A stretch of DNA of 64,000 nt. Source: Ischnura elegans (Eukaryota; Arthropoda; Insecta; Odonata; Coenagrionidae). The translations under genes were made by a program, and so were the position numbers. The stretch lies in the NCBI RefSeq assembly GCF_921293095.1, contig NC_060247.1, positions 109,387,111 to 109,451,110 of the forward strand, read 5' to 3'. Under the pieces are notes generated by a model, which worked only from the letters and a program-made list of their open reading frames with translations, made no database searches and was not told the origin of the DNA. Shown here piece by piece: positions 1 to 11,935 of the stretch (position 1 is its first letter; every line of letters starts with the position of its first letter).

Positions 1-1269
1 TGCTTAACTGAGGACACCGAATAAATTTAATTTTAGTTTCTATTTTATTCATATGTACTCAACCATCTATCAAGTCAGTCTTTGAGTTGAAGCACGGACT
101 GATAATGAGCTGAACCATCTTTGATCCAGAATTTTAAGCGTTGTTGAATTTATCTATAGGTGAACAGTTTCAGCAGAGATGATGTGTATTCAGTGTACAA
201 TACATGTAAGGGAGTTTTAACAAATCAACGCGAAATGGAAGGATGGCTGTTGAAATGTGGCGGAATTCCAGTCTTTTCACCTGCGACTACTGTTAGCTTA
301 AAATTCATATTTAACCAATATCTGGAATTGCGTTGCACAAATTCCCACCACACATCCACGGCCATAACCCATTGCTTGTGCATTAGTCTTTACATTGTAC
401 TTTTTCTTCTTTTTGTGATGAAAAGATTGATAAATAATATTGAAATTATTTTTCAAGCATAAAATATGTAAACAAGGAACAAATCACGTTAGTTGTTCCC
501 TGTGTCTTTAAGTCTACGAAATGTAGATCAAAATTTCCTGTCATAATAATATTAATGCCCTTCTTTCCCACATACAAACACAACACACGTATTATACACT
601 AAAGCCATCCCAGAAAATAGGTAATCCCTAATCACAAACTTATAGTGGCGGCATACACCCCACGGAGTAATTTTTCTCGCAATTTCTGCAAATACAGCAA
701 GTCTGTCTAGCAATCTTCTCATATCGCCTTGGAGATACGAGAAGAATGACGATAGAAACTGTTGTATACACGAAACAACGAAACCGTAGGGGAACCCGCA
801 ATATGGTAAGACCTAAATTTTTAGCATATTAGAAAATTTATTGGGGACTATTTGAAGAGGAAACGATTAGGTCATGCATTTCTAAAAAGGCCTTACGAGT
901 GGAGGGAGCTGTAAATTAAGAAACGATGAACTCTTCAATGGCACAGGTTGAGTTTTATGAAACGTATTGTTTGGAAATAACTATGCTGTCTCCCTTATTA
1001 TTATAGATGAATTTTCACCAATTTAACTCGTCACCCATTGACCTGACCTTAAGAGGTGTCTTACATGGAGGTTCGACTGCACTCAATAGGGTGGTTTCCT
1101 TTTATTTTTTTATTGCCTAAATCGAAAGACTATGTTCCTTTGTCGAAATATCGAAAATACTCCTGGAGTGCATATTTCACGCTTTTAGATTTTAAAATGA
1201 CGATATCTATGTGTAATATTTCAAACCCTGCCGCGTGAATGGCGGTGAAATATACAAGAATTGCCATGA
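1..1269. other. Intergenic, no feature recognised
   Basis: AT-rich sequence with only short chance open frames and no transposon, RNA gene or exon signal that I can support. Confidence 0.5.
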
Positions 1270-1452
1270 GAAAAAATTTCCCTGGACCGGGAATCGAACC
1301 ACGGACCTATGGCTTTCCTGGCGACTGCGCAGACCACTACGCTATCCAGGTTCTTTAATTAACCTAGTATCATGAGCCTCGGTATAATTGCCATGAGAAT
1401 TAAAGAACCTGGATAGTCCGTGGTTTGATGCCCGGTCAAGGGGAATTTTTTT
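1270..1452. mobile_element. Inverted pair of tRNA-derived SINE fragments
   Basis: The left copy (about 1270-1362, minus strand) has a tRNA-like head: CCTGGATAGCGTAGTGGTCT as the A-box side and GTGGTTCGATTCCCGGTCC as B box. The right copy (about 1398-1452, plus strand) repeats AGAACCTGGATAG and TCCGTGGTTTGATGCCCGGT but lacks about 35 bases of the middle. The T-stem pairing is imperfect, so this is a SINE rather than a tRNA gene. Confidence 0.7.
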
Positions 1453-2026
1453 CGCGATAAAATGAACAGTGAAAATTTTCATGCGCGCGAAAACGCGACG
1501 GCTAAGTATGCGTGCTGGGAAAAGCCCGTATGACGTCTGGCTGCTGCTGTGAGAGGCCACCTGGGTGTGAGGCTATGAACGCCGCTATGATGCAGCCGCC
1601 GCTAGGCTGCTTGCTGTCGAGCATGGCGGTAGCGTAGAGTACACTGCTAGCAGGAAGGGCTTGGCTTAAATAAGGATTATTAATACCCTATCAAACAAAG
1701 GGAACTATCCGACCATAGGAAATTTTAATAGGTGCTTATTAAGAAATGTTTCCCTGAGCTCTGTGCCTCATTTATGCATTGGTAATCTCAGACCATGTAA
1801 AACTCCTATCTACTCGTATAGAATCTTTGTGCCTGTGACGTCACGTGGAGTGCCATCGCATGGCCGCCAATCCGGCCTTATTCAAATGAGGTTAAAATTG
1901 ACCATTAACATTGGTATGAACTGGGATTTCTAAAATCAAATAATTTGTATATTATGAATACATTTATGTTGGGTAACGATTCGCAATCAATGCCTTTCGT
2001 TTTCTTTGATGAAGGAAACTACTCTA
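1446..2026 (+). repeat. Dispersed repeat, copy A
   Basis: About 580 bases that match, diverged, the reverse complement of 20994-21553. Shared landmarks are CGCGAAAACGCGACGG, GGCTTGGCTTAAATAAGGAT, ACGTGGAGTGCCATCGCATG and GATTCGCAATCAATGCCTTT. No coding capacity; probably a non-autonomous mobile element. Confidence 0.75.
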
Positions 2027-2470
2027 TTATCTCTCCTTCCCTTTCCATCTCTCCTCTTTTCTCATCCACACTTTCCCTCTTCGCCCTTCACATTCTACTA
2101 TCCCCCCTCCACCGCTATCCTCCCCCAACCACACGTCTCTCTTTCCGCCGCGGAGCGCGCTTCGCTCTTGTTTTTCCCATGCGATGCGAGAGCGGCGTCC
2201 GATGCGTGTCAGGTGCGCAGCGACGGTGTCATTTTGGGGCGGGTCGGATCCTCACCTTCCCCTCCCTCCCTTGTGTGCGTTTGTATCTGTGTGCGTGCGT
2301 GAGGCTTACGGAGCGAGTTGTAGGGCTGTATGCAGAAGGGGAAGGGCATGGAGGGGGTATCCTTCGGAGGTGAGGAGGGGTGTTCAGCGGAAAGAAATTG
2401 GGTGTACGGGGGAGGGAGGTTGATGGCGTGGGAGGTCTGCTGAGGAGTCGTTCATTGATGTTTCCTTTCT
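2027..2470. repeat. Pyrimidine-rich then GC-rich low-complexity block
   Basis: Long C/T-rich run followed by G-rich CpG-containing sequence on the plus strand. The open frames here arise from composition only. Confidence 0.5.
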
Positions 2471-3400
2471 TCGAACATACGCTTAAAAAAATAACACAAA
2501 AAAAAACAAAAAATGTCAATAAGAAAGTAGTATTAGCTGTAATGACAGGCGAAATCGTAAAAAAAACTATTTAAATTTACTTGTTATTTTTAGGCTTTTT
2601 TTGTTTCGCTAAAATTAATGTTCGTGGCTTCATATATTTTGCATTTAAAGCACGATTTTTAGTAATGGCGTTATTTATCATTATTCCACGATTTGGGATA
2701 ATTTTCGAACCATGCTGTCACATTTAAAATCGGCAAGCAATATTAATGAGATGAAAATTTGCATTCGCAAAAATCAAGGACTATGGGTCCCAAGTCAATG
2801 GTCCTAGCAACAGCTAGATGCTGGGCGCCTATTTTTTTGGAGATATCTCTATATTATGCGCCCGGGTTAGCATAGTAGCAAAATAGAATTAGAGGCCTAC
2901 TCTCGTTCATATCATAACTTCGATTATCTGCAAATCGACTTATTAGAGGCTGCGTTCGAGAAAGTCGCTTCGATGCTCTTTGCCAATTAGATACCTCGCG
3001 AGGTGAGACTTGTTTCTTTAGTTTTGTATGATGGCTCAATTACTGACCTATTTTTTTAAACTTGACTTAGACTTTATGCGCGTTACCTCATTACTATCAC
3101 CTTATTTGAGGGCATAAAATTCAGTGTTAACTGAGGGCCACACCTCTCCGTATGATTGATGATTAAGTTTTAAAGATTCTTGAAAAGTTTTTAAAAATAT
3201 AGATGAGTTATACAGTACATATATTTGTTTTTATACTTTATCAGTGATAAAATTCACCATTCAGGAACCTTTTGGGATACTCCGTTCGGTAATTGGTCAG
3301 CATTTCTTCTAATGAACATCCCAGGAAAAAGAAACAACGTTACGCATTAAATCAATCCATAGAGCGATGACCAGCCCATTGTATATGCCCAATATTCTAG
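2471..3400. other. Intergenic, no feature recognised
   Basis: AT-rich sequence with a short A-rich run near 2485-2570. Nothing supportable. Confidence 0.5.
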
Positions 3401-3625
3401 AGCCATGGGCATACCCAGCAAAGGGGCAGCTGCTAGAAGAAAAAATTGCAAATGTCTGCGAGGAAAAAAATATTTTTTCAAGCAAATAATTTTAAAAACT
3501 AATAAAGGGCTGTTATAGTTTCCTTAAAATGTGGATTTCATTCACCTTTTCCATGTTTAAATCTTACCTACGACTTGAACAACCATGGCATGCCTCCCCC
3601 CCCCCCTAGTTTGCATATACAATAG
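3401..3625. mobile_element. Transposon-end-like fragment with poly-C tract
   Basis: Begins GCCATGGGCATACCCAGCAA and ends after a C12-type run, GCATGCCTCCCCC. It resembles other G/C-run termini in this window. No transposase remains. Confidence 0.4.
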
Positions 3626-3992
3626 TCTGCTGGTGCACCAAAAGACTGAGAAAGTTTTGTTGTTGTATTTCCCGTTTCCATTCCACACTTCACCTGTCTT
3701 TCTCATGCTTTATTTTACTCCTTCGGAGCGACGTCTCGTGATTGGTTGAAGGATCGATAATCTTCGGTAGGAAGCCTAATCGAATTCATATCAACCAGTT
3801 ATTCAGTTAAGTACGATATATCAGTGAGCTTCACTCATGAATGCATAGCAAATATTTGGGAAGGCCGTATGTTTTTGAAAAAATGTCCGTAAGTTCCACG
3901 ATACTCCGAAAATTTATTTGAATTTTCAAAGCTGAAAATTGAATGGGATTTATAGTCTGAGGTTTCAAGCGAGATGGAGTGGAAACGTGACA

Positions 3993-4176
3993 CAATGAAA
4001 ATGAAAAAGCAGGAGCAATTTCCACAATTTTACATTTATTAATACTACCGGTTTCGCTTTTCAGCATCATCAGGTGATGCATCAGCATCATCAACCTGAT
4101 GATGCTGAAAAGCGAAACCGGTAGTATTAATAAATGTAAAATTGTGGAAATTGCTCCTGCTTTTTCATTTTCATTG
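3993..4176. mobile_element. Perfect 83-bp inverted repeat with hammerhead-like core (Penelope-like terminal repeat pair)
   Basis: Arms 3993-4075 and 4094-4176 are perfect reverse complements around an 18-base loop. Each arm read outward contains CTGATGATGCTGAAAAGCGA followed by AACCGGTA, i.e. CUGAUGA, a short stem, GAAA and a palindromic CCGG stem before UA, as in hammerhead motifs of Penelope-like elements. The AATAAATG that follows is also typical of such ends. The hairpin is seen directly; the element class is inferred. Confidence 0.7.
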
Positions 4177-4211
4177 AATGGGATATATAAATAAATATTT
4201 TGAGAATAAAA

Positions 4212-4472
4212 TAATGGGGGTAGGGATAAGTCCTCGCCCACCATACTGAAGGTCGCGAGTTCAAGTCCCGCCTGGGTGGTTGCCATTATCCAGGACATGA
4301 ATATGTGTAATCGTCTATTATCAAATGTTATAGAAACCCCCGATTTATAGGCCTTATTGTGCTGCTTTCGGGGGTGATTAGATTAATTAATAAATATAAA
4401 TAAATAAATGAAAATAAATAAATAAATGAAAATAAATAAATAAAGATAAATAAATTAAGATAAATAAATGAA
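4212..4472 (+). mobile_element. tRNA-derived SINE (family 1) with (AAATA)n tail
   Basis: Head GGGATAAGTCCTCGCCCACC with B box GCGAGTTCAAGTCCCGCCTG. The body has AGGCCTTATTGTGCTGCTTT and CGGGGGTGATTAGA, and the tail is AAATAAATAAATG-type repeats to 4472. The same family is at 23812-23990 (plus) and 19908-20103 (minus). Confidence 0.8.
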
Positions 4473-5080
4473 CTAGTAAATTAGAACTCTTCAGTCCCTT
4501 CGATTAAGCGGGATGGTTTCTGGTATTCGTGGCTCTTGAGGGGTGAGCGATGTGTTATCGTAGGGGCGTTCCGAGGCGGAGGAGGTGGTTGGGTGGGGGA
4601 GAGGGGGAGGGGCAGGGCGGGTGGGCTGGACACTTGAGAACCGACGTCACACGAGAAGGGTATAGCATAAGCCAAGAACGAGGGCTCGGAGGGTTAGCCT
4701 TATTGCCGAGGGCGGTGAAGGGAGGGGATTTTAACATTGGAAGGATGGATGAACGCAGCGCTAACCTTAGGAGGTGCTGCTTATGAACAGAGCCCCGCAT
4801 AAAAAAGTGGCCCTTATAGGAAACTGTTTTATTGAGCCCCCAGTATATAGTAAGCGGCGGAGTCATTGACGAGAGGCAGCGTGGACGACAACAATGGTGA
4901 CGGACGTTTTGGGATTAGTCGCTTTTTTATGTTTCGCTCGCTTGCTTGTGCTTATTTTTTCTCTTTATGGGCATTTCATATCCCGGGAGGATTACAACAC
5001 CAAGCGACTCTCGTTTCCTATCCAAACGCTGGTGAATAATGATACTTTGCTTCATATAAGGAAATGAAATATTGAAAAAT
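4473..5080. other. GC-rich patch and flanking intergenic sequence
   Basis: A G-rich stretch at 4560-4640 within ordinary sequence. No gene supported. Confidence 0.45.
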
Positions 5081-5159
5081 CATGAATTTACAAAAGATTT
5101 CTGTGAAAAATGAAGTTTTTTCGATTATTAAAATTGGTAAAATTAGTAAAAAATCCCTC

Positions 5160-5250
5160 TACTTAGTCCTCGGTTTTTCGAAAATTTTCACCTCTGGTTT
5201 TGGACCCCCCCCCCCCCCCCGAACGAAATTCCTGGCTACGCCACTGAACA
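5160..5250 (-). mobile_element. DNA-transposon end with poly-C tract
   Basis: A C14-type run followed by CCTGGCTACGCCACTGAAC, the complement of a common transposon terminus CAGTGGCGTAGCCAGG. Confidence 0.45.
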
Positions 5251-5748
5251 ACAGAAAAGAAATGAATAATAATTTTTTCTTTTTGAAAAAATCTTCTTTT
5301 GTAAATTCAATTAATTAATTAATGAAACGAAGAAAGGATAACAAAAAAATTATGGATAGTTAAATTGCTCATTCCACCTTTGGTCACTTCTTACCTCCGC
5401 GCCTTATTCGACCCAGCAATTCCCTATACTCTCTCTACATTTCCATCAAGTGCTTCGGGTAGCTTCAATGCTCCCTCCCCTTTCTCGGGGCGTCAAGAGT
5501 AAAATTCGTCCTAAAAATAAACAATCGTGGAAAAACTGCGTGGCTTTTCCTTTGCTCTCTAAACTCGTTCATTAAGATACGGTTATTTTTGCTGTAAAAC
5601 AGCAAGTGGAACCCAATGCATAAAATAAAACTTGCCTCATATCTCATATCAATAAATTGACGCTAGTCACAGTTATTTTTGGTAGACTCATTTCACCTGA
5701 CTTCTCAGCTTCAAATAGTCTACTCATAGGAATTCTCCTGGTATCTCC
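5251..5748. other. Intergenic, no feature recognised
   Basis: AT-rich; nothing supportable. Confidence 0.45.
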
Positions 5749-5960
5749 TGCGGGATCCAGGTTTCAAGATTTCTTTCTGGGGGAGCACAAGTACGACCAT
5801 ATCTAGGATTTTTGTTCTGGGGGGGGGGGGGGGGGGCACAAGGATACCTCTTAATACAAAACGAACGCAATGATAGTGGGACCGTATTAAAAATCTTGCA
5901 TATTTTTAAAGGGTCTGGTTGGGGCACGTGCCCCCCCCCCCCTCCCTAGATCCGCCTATG
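5749..5960. mobile_element. MITE-like element with G- and C-runs
   Basis: Contains an interior G17-type run and a C12-type run, with end sequences GCGGGATCCAGG and, inverted, GGCGGATCTAGGGAGG, similar to the intron 7 element at 57107-57376. Confidence 0.45.
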
Positions 5961-6019
5961 CTTGCCGGGACATAAACCAATGTACAAATAACCTCCCATG
6001 TCGATTATTTTTGAACTTA

Positions 6020-6552
6020 CGAAGTGTGCCCAGAAAATAACGAGAATTTTAGTTATTTGAAAAAAAATATTTATTAATTCGTCTGCATTCATGTTGTCGC
6101 CTTGAAAATAGCCTCCATTATACATTGTACTAGTGCTGTTTCCTGTCTTCGTAACCGTTTTCAAACTCGATCTTTGGGATAGCCTCTAGCTCAGAGATTT
6201 ATCTTAATGTGATGTATGCTTGTAACACGATGGCACTTTAAAGTACTCTTTATTTTTGGAAATAGGAAAAAGTCACACGGAGCCATATCTGGCGAATATG
6301 GAGGCTGGAACATCGTTGCAGTATTGTTTGTGGCCAAAATTTCACGAACGAGAAATGCACAATATCTCCGAGCTCTTAAAACTCGTATAACGTCGGCAGT
6401 TGCCACAGACAAAGTAAACAATTAATGCAGCTGAAAATGTTATCATACTTTTGGGGCATTTATCCCGACATACCATAACTTTTTGACAATCGTATTATCT
6501 AAACTCGCGAGAATTTAAAAAATTTAATCCCCGTTTTTTGTGAACACACCTT
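6020..6552 (-). mobile_element. Internally deleted mariner-family transposon
   Basis: Minus-strand translation (6191-6421) contains PYSPDMAPCDFFLFPKIKST, the conserved mariner transposase block that includes the third catalytic Asp. The element is bounded by inverted ends: AAGGTGTGTTCACAAAAAAC at 6552 reading inward, and GAAGTGTGCCCAGAAAATAA at 6021. At about 530 bp it is less than half of a full mariner and lacks the first two catalytic Asp, so it is a non-autonomous relic. Confidence 0.85.
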
Positions 6553-8160
6553 GCATGCAATTCATTCATGAATGCAAGTTATATTAAAGTGAAACATTTC
6601 TCATTGACAACATATCTTAGCCATGGCCGATTGCATTTTATAGGCGAGCAGCTTGGAACCCATTTCTCCACCGGGAACTGTTGATACTTCTTCACTGTGA
6701 TGATCGAGCCCACGTCTGTCAGTGTCGTGCTTGAAGAGACTGAAAAGAAAAAGAGGCAAAGAATAAACGTTTGGATCCATCAAGAAAGCTCAATAGAATG
6801 AGGGATACATGGAGGCGAGAACGATTGGAATGCGAGTGGTAACCTTCAGTAAAGTAGCATCGGTCCAACGTATCATGGCGGGAGAGCTGTTTTATCGCAT
6901 GAAATTAAGAAAGGACGTAGTTGGTGGCTTGCAGAAGGACGCATGTGGGAGAGGAACTTAGAAAATGTTTCCAAGATATTTTTATCTTTTTAATATTGAC
7001 ATAATCAATTGCGGAAATTATATTCTTATGAAGTAGATATGGTTGTATTACCCTGATATGATAAGATAGATTCATAACGTGAATGAAAAAACCTAGATTA
7101 CGCGAATGCGGGTGGCACAAGCAAAATCAAGGATCCCGGGAAAGGGTCGTATTGAAATATAGCCACTCGATGCCTCACGCCGTACTTAAGCTATTGAATA
7201 ATCTGCCAAACGTTTGGCGATGGAGGACTGAGGAGAGTTTTATTCAGTTGTTAGACATGGAGCGACTGTGGTTAGGCTTGTTGGCATGGTGAATCGGTGA
7301 TTTAGTTGGGAAATACGAAACCTAGACCAATTATTGAATAACTGAAGTTAAGAGCAGGGCCACGAGGGAAAGGGGGTTGGGGGATGAACCCCTTCCCCTA
7401 GAACTAAGAAAAAATTTGAAATTTAATCCATTTTACTTAATTGGTTAAATATTACTCATAGCATAGTGTAAGGATGAATAAAATATCCCTCAGAAAGTCG
7501 CAAAACTAACCATTTTGAACCATTTATCGAAAATATTTTCTGGGGTAGGGCACCCGCACCTCCCGCATTCCATATCCATAGTATTAGTTGCTCCTAAAAC
7601 CCCCCTAGCCTCAATTCCTCCCTGCGTGCCTGGTTGAGAGATTTGCCAAAACTTGCTGGGAAAAGAAAAGAAGGGGTTCAATATGAGTATAACTTAAACA
7701 TACTTATGTAAATAAAATTACTTAATAAATGGATAATTTCACTGGAGCTCCTGAGACATAGCAGTTCGAGTATAATAAAGAGTTTTCACTTAAGAGAGGA
7801 GGAATTCATATTCACGCCAGAATAAATGACATCTGCATTTTGAGAATTACTAGTGGCCAACGGTGGCGTGCAGCATTATATATTGCGGAAAAGTGGTTGT
7901 TGAGGATAGAGGATGAGAGTACGTTCCAGATGATAGAACTTAAGAAATTTAAGAGGGTGAGATGTTGGTGATGATGAGGGTGGGACTTCACAAAAGATGA
8001 GACCAGTGTAAAGGAAGAAAAAAAGTTAAAAATAGGTGAGCGAGGGAAAAACGCCATCAGTTGAGGCAGGGTAAGGATATATTGGTGGTGATATACGGAC
8101 AGTGTAATATAATAGAGGACCAAATCGGTCATTTCAGTGATGTTGATCACCGTTCACCAT
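6553..8160. other. Intergenic, no feature recognised
   Basis: Only short open frames without recognisable products. Confidence 0.45.
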
Positions 8161-8204
8161 TCACTTGAGTCAGCCAATCGCGAATTGTCAACTGTCCGTG
8201 ACTA

Positions 8205-8340
8205 CCTGTATCATTCACGACCGACGCCAATCACAGCCGATGTCAGTAACGACCGAAGTCAATCGCGATCGAGGTGAAAGTATGATCGGTCGAGATCGAT
8301 ATTAATATCGCGACCGATTTCGGTGGCGAATGATCGACGA
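8205..8340. repeat. Degenerate short tandem repeats, about 16 bp, rich in CGATCG/CCGA
   Basis: Units such as CCGATGTCAGTAACGA and CCGAAGTCAATCGCGA lie in tandem, followed by GATCG-rich sequence. Confidence 0.5.
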
Positions 8341-9060
8341 ACGACTTCGGCCGCGAACCGCCGAAAAGATTGCATCGTTCGTCGCAGCCTCCCCGTTCAT
8401 AAATCGATCAAACAAAAGATCTCGATCACGCACGTCAGTCGCACACAACCAACCCATCACTTAAATTTTCGTGGCAGATTGACCATATGTGATTTCTTGG
8501 GTTTGCCATTGGGTCGGCAGGTCGTTTGGCATCGAGATATCGAAGGTATAGTCTAAAATCATTTTCAGGGTGAATGGAGCACCTTAGAACATGAAGTACT
8601 TTCAATCTGATCCATCCAACTTGGAGGCAATGGTAAACTACGCCTTCGAAACGTCGCAACGGTGCCCTGGGACCCGATTGGAAACCCGAAAAATATTCCT
8701 AGATAATACAAACACATTCCGAAGCGTCATCGGCACAATGGCTTTTCGCAGTCATTCGCAGTTCTCTGCCATCATGTTTTATGAAATTCTGTAAAATAAA
8801 ATAGTAAAAAGTGAAAGGAAAGAGAGGTATCATCACGGAAACGTGATCCTTTTCGGGCACGTGGGGCTTTGTTTAAAAAAAAACTATTTTCATATTATAA
8901 TGCAACAATTCATCACACAAAAAGACAAAATACTTTCGATTGAGAAGGATTTATGCGTCTTCTTAACAATTGTTGCGTTGGCCGGCCGAAGTTTTAATGG
9001 TCTGTGGAAATATTCGATACGTAAGTGAATCGCGTAACTCTGAGTGCGCAAACTAAGCAG
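8341..9060. other. Intergenic, no feature recognised
   Basis: Mixed sequence with short open frames and no recognisable product. Confidence 0.4.
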
Positions 9061-9390
9061 ACGACGGGCTTTTCCCACAAAAAAATACCCCTCCACCTCT
9101 CTTTGCGCCAACGTACCACACTTGCGGGTCGTCCTCTTTAAACTGTCAGTCATTCCGGGAGCACAGAATAAAAACCGCCTTCCCCCCCAACCCCTTGCAT
9201 CTAACCCTCCGCCCGCCCGTGAACCCGCCTTCCCCGCTGGGACTGCTTGTAGTCTGAACGAGGGCTCCACAGAGATTATCCGCCTGATGCCTTTCTGCGC
9301 TCGGGACCCGAATGAGAGGGAAAACCCTCCCTTCTCTCTGCGGTCCGCCTCTGGCTGAGGATTACCGACCCACACACGCATTATAATTCG
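9061..9390. other. GC- and CpG-rich block
   Basis: Markedly richer in C and CpG than its surroundings. Both strands have open frames of about 100-160 codons, but the translations are low-complexity and match nothing known to me. Could be a regulatory CpG-rich patch or repeat debris. Confidence 0.35.
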
Positions 9391-10135
9391 TGGCGGCCAA
9401 TACTCTTAACCGTATTCCATTACTCCTCCGCGGGAGAGTGGCACATATTACGCGCGTGTCTTTTCGGGGGACTTAACATTAGGCATTTCTCTCTTTTTTT
9501 TGGAGGGCGCAGAATGTAGGTAGTGGTGCTGTAATTTTTAGGGGGAGGGCTTTTTTTCGGTGGTTTTAGGGGCACGCGTCGTTTTACGAAGGGGCGCGTG
9601 CCACAGCAAGGGCCGGGTCGAGAGCTTTTAGTCTAGTGTCGGTGATTATGGGACATTTAGTCATGCGACGAGGGCCCTTTCCCCGCCACTCCATTGGATT
9701 TAGATACCAAATTATTGCTCATATACTAATATGCTATTGATGCGAAATATCGTAATTATGGAATCGGGCCTGATAGAAATTTCTGCAATATATTTTCTGA
9801 AGAACGTAAGGGATTCTTCGGAGAGCGTCACCGGTTCCGTGGAACGCTTTCTTTTTCTTAAGAGCTGGACGGAAAACTGCCTCATATTTCAATCAGCTAT
9901 GTAGAAATAATTTCTGTAGAATAAATCGACGCCATCCTTGCCGTGCCGTTCAATCTGTACGGCTGAAAATAGCATTCGGAATTCATTTCCTAGGATTTTT
10001 GTAGAACCCATTGAGAGAACTACTCGGCCTTATTGAATTATTCTATACAATAAATTCTGTCGAACGTATTTAATATCAATAAAATGTCCACAAGTTTCAT
10101 TCCATCAAGAATGTGTGACTTGTGAAGAAAATATA
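9391..10135. other. Intergenic, no feature recognised
   Basis: Nothing supportable. Confidence 0.45.
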
Positions 10136-10200
10136 ATAATAACTTTTCGACCTAGGTTTCGAAGATCTTTATCGTCAGGCGCAGGCACTTCAGAATTAGA
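10136..10200 (-). mobile_element. Penelope-like end with hammerhead-like core
   Basis: On the minus strand CCTGACGATAAAGATCTTCG is followed by AAACCTAGGTC. This has the order CTGANGA, stem II, GAAA, palindromic CCTAGG stem and UC expected of hammerhead motifs; the T of CTGATGA is C here. Confidence 0.45.
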
Positions 10201-10826
10201 AGAAAGTGAATACTTACGTGTAGGAGTGTAAAAGTTTATCTACATACATGTACTCACAACATTTGTTTAACTGGAGGTAACGGAGGGAATCGTAAGAATT
10301 TCGAGCGTAAGGTACAAAATGACATTTATGTTGCAATAAAATTTAGAGAACCTATCGCACGTTTTTATAAGAAAAGTGTGTTCGGCATATGAGCTTGACG
10401 CGTGGCGCCGTCTTGAAGGAACCAAAAATTCCACGCAATATTTCATCTATTGCTTAACGTAATAAGTCTCAGGAGATGGAAATTTTCTGTCTTAAGCAAT
10501 AGTGAGGAAATCCCAGGTTTGCGTTGTCGGTATTCGAACTCGGATTTTCTGAAATGTCGTTCTGCTCTTACTCAGCTGATTATAGACCTTGGCACCAATT
10601 TGGGTTCAAATACCAGAAAAAAACAGAAGTTTTTTTTACTCCGTTGAAAAAACGATCTTCCGGTGCACTTTCTTGTGACTCCGTAAAAGACAACCGCCCA
10701 GTCCGAGGTTGTTTCCTAAAAAACAATTTGTAAAAATATCTTTTACTATATTAATTTGCGTTTTTTATTTTAGTATATAGGTTGGGACATACCAAAGAGG
10801 CAGTATTCTGGATCTCCAGGTGATAT
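10201..10826. other. Intergenic with possible SINE debris
   Basis: B-box-like GAGTTCGAATACC (minus strand, near 10530) and GGGTTCAAATACC (plus strand, near 10602) hint at degraded tRNA-derived SINEs. Too weak to delimit. Confidence 0.3.
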
Positions 10827-10920
10827 ACTTACACTGATTATTTTTTGAGTTTTTTGAAAAAACTCAAAAAAACTTTAAACATTTAATGTTCAAAAAACTC
10901 AAAAAATAATCAGTGTAAGT
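10827..10920. repeat. 29-bp inverted repeat (hairpin)
   Basis: Arms ACTTACACTGATTATTTTTT... at 10827-10855 and its complement at 10892-10920, spaced by an A/T-rich loop. Confidence 0.75.
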
Positions 10921-11935
10921 AAATTCTACAAACGCTTATTTTCTTGAGTTCTTGACTGTCTAAAGCAGATGATGTAAAGGGCGTTGCATCTCGATTAAAC
11001 ATTTAAGAGTAGGCTTCAGTTTTATCACAAGCTTTTGAGCATTGAGGAGCACAAGCATTGAGGAAAACAAGCAATGAACAGGTGATGTTAATTTAGGCTT
11101 TGTAAAAAAATGATTTCGGCCTTTCATGTTTGAGTCATCTTCCGAGTAAAGTGCCAGATTTTTATGAGTTATTTAATGCCTCTAATGCACAGATGGGAGG
11201 AATACCTTTTTAATGGAGATTAAAATTTTTTCAAGGGCAACAAATAAATTTTTCGCTTTATGCGCATTATAATTTATTCATAGTTTAAAAAAAAACTTGC
11301 CTTGAATCGTCATGATTCCCCTGACCAGACCTCGGACCGGTGTAGACTAGTCTTGTTCCAGTTGTCTCGATTTCCATAGAAATATTTTTGGTTTTACTGC
11401 CATATATTATTTAATAAAATACATATAAAATACATGTATAATGGCTTGATGATCATCCTCTGTCTACCATCATGAGGTCATTAGAATATGTATTTGCCTT
11501 TCAATACCAACATTCCGTACGTAAGTGTGTCTATCTCCCTGCTACTTTTCCCCTCAATCAAGGTGTATCGGAAATCTCAGTTTTGCGATGGCCAAGGCAA
11601 CATATTGCAAGGGATGGAGAGGCAAGTATTTCAGACCTAAGCCTGATTCATAGGATAATTTTGTTGTCCCTCAGAATGATAGCTCGAGCGATAGGTTTTC
11701 AGGGACCAAAAGAGTGATCTCTCGACCCAACATTTTCTGAATCACACGGTCATTCTCCCTGAAAAGTCAGACGTTTGTTTCTTTTCAAATCCTCTTCATT
11801 TTCTTCAAGATACAGTATTCATTTTTGCTTGCATACTTCGATCCACTTTCCCTTTCTTTGCTCTTCTCAACTATCCCCCTCTCCCTCCATTAAGAACTCC
11901 CCAACAACAAGCATTAACTATGTGTATTTATTACC
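10921..11935. other. Intergenic, no feature recognised
   Basis: Nothing supportable. Confidence 0.45.

Noticed and set aside
1280..1352. Possible tRNA gene on the minus strand
   Set aside because: The acceptor stem pairs but the T-stem does not. A partial second copy lies inverted nearby, so it is a SINE head.
2027..2470. Pyrimidine/GC-rich block considered as a promoter CpG island
   Set aside because: No transcript start signals or adjacent exon, and several similar low-complexity blocks occur in the window.
3831..4298. 155-codon minus-strand open frame
   Set aside because: It is made of the 83-bp inverted repeat and a SINE, so it is a repeat translation.
8890..9381. 163-codon minus-strand open frame overlapping a 104-codon plus-strand frame
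   Set aside because: Both arise in a GC-rich stop-poor block, and the translations are low-complexity.
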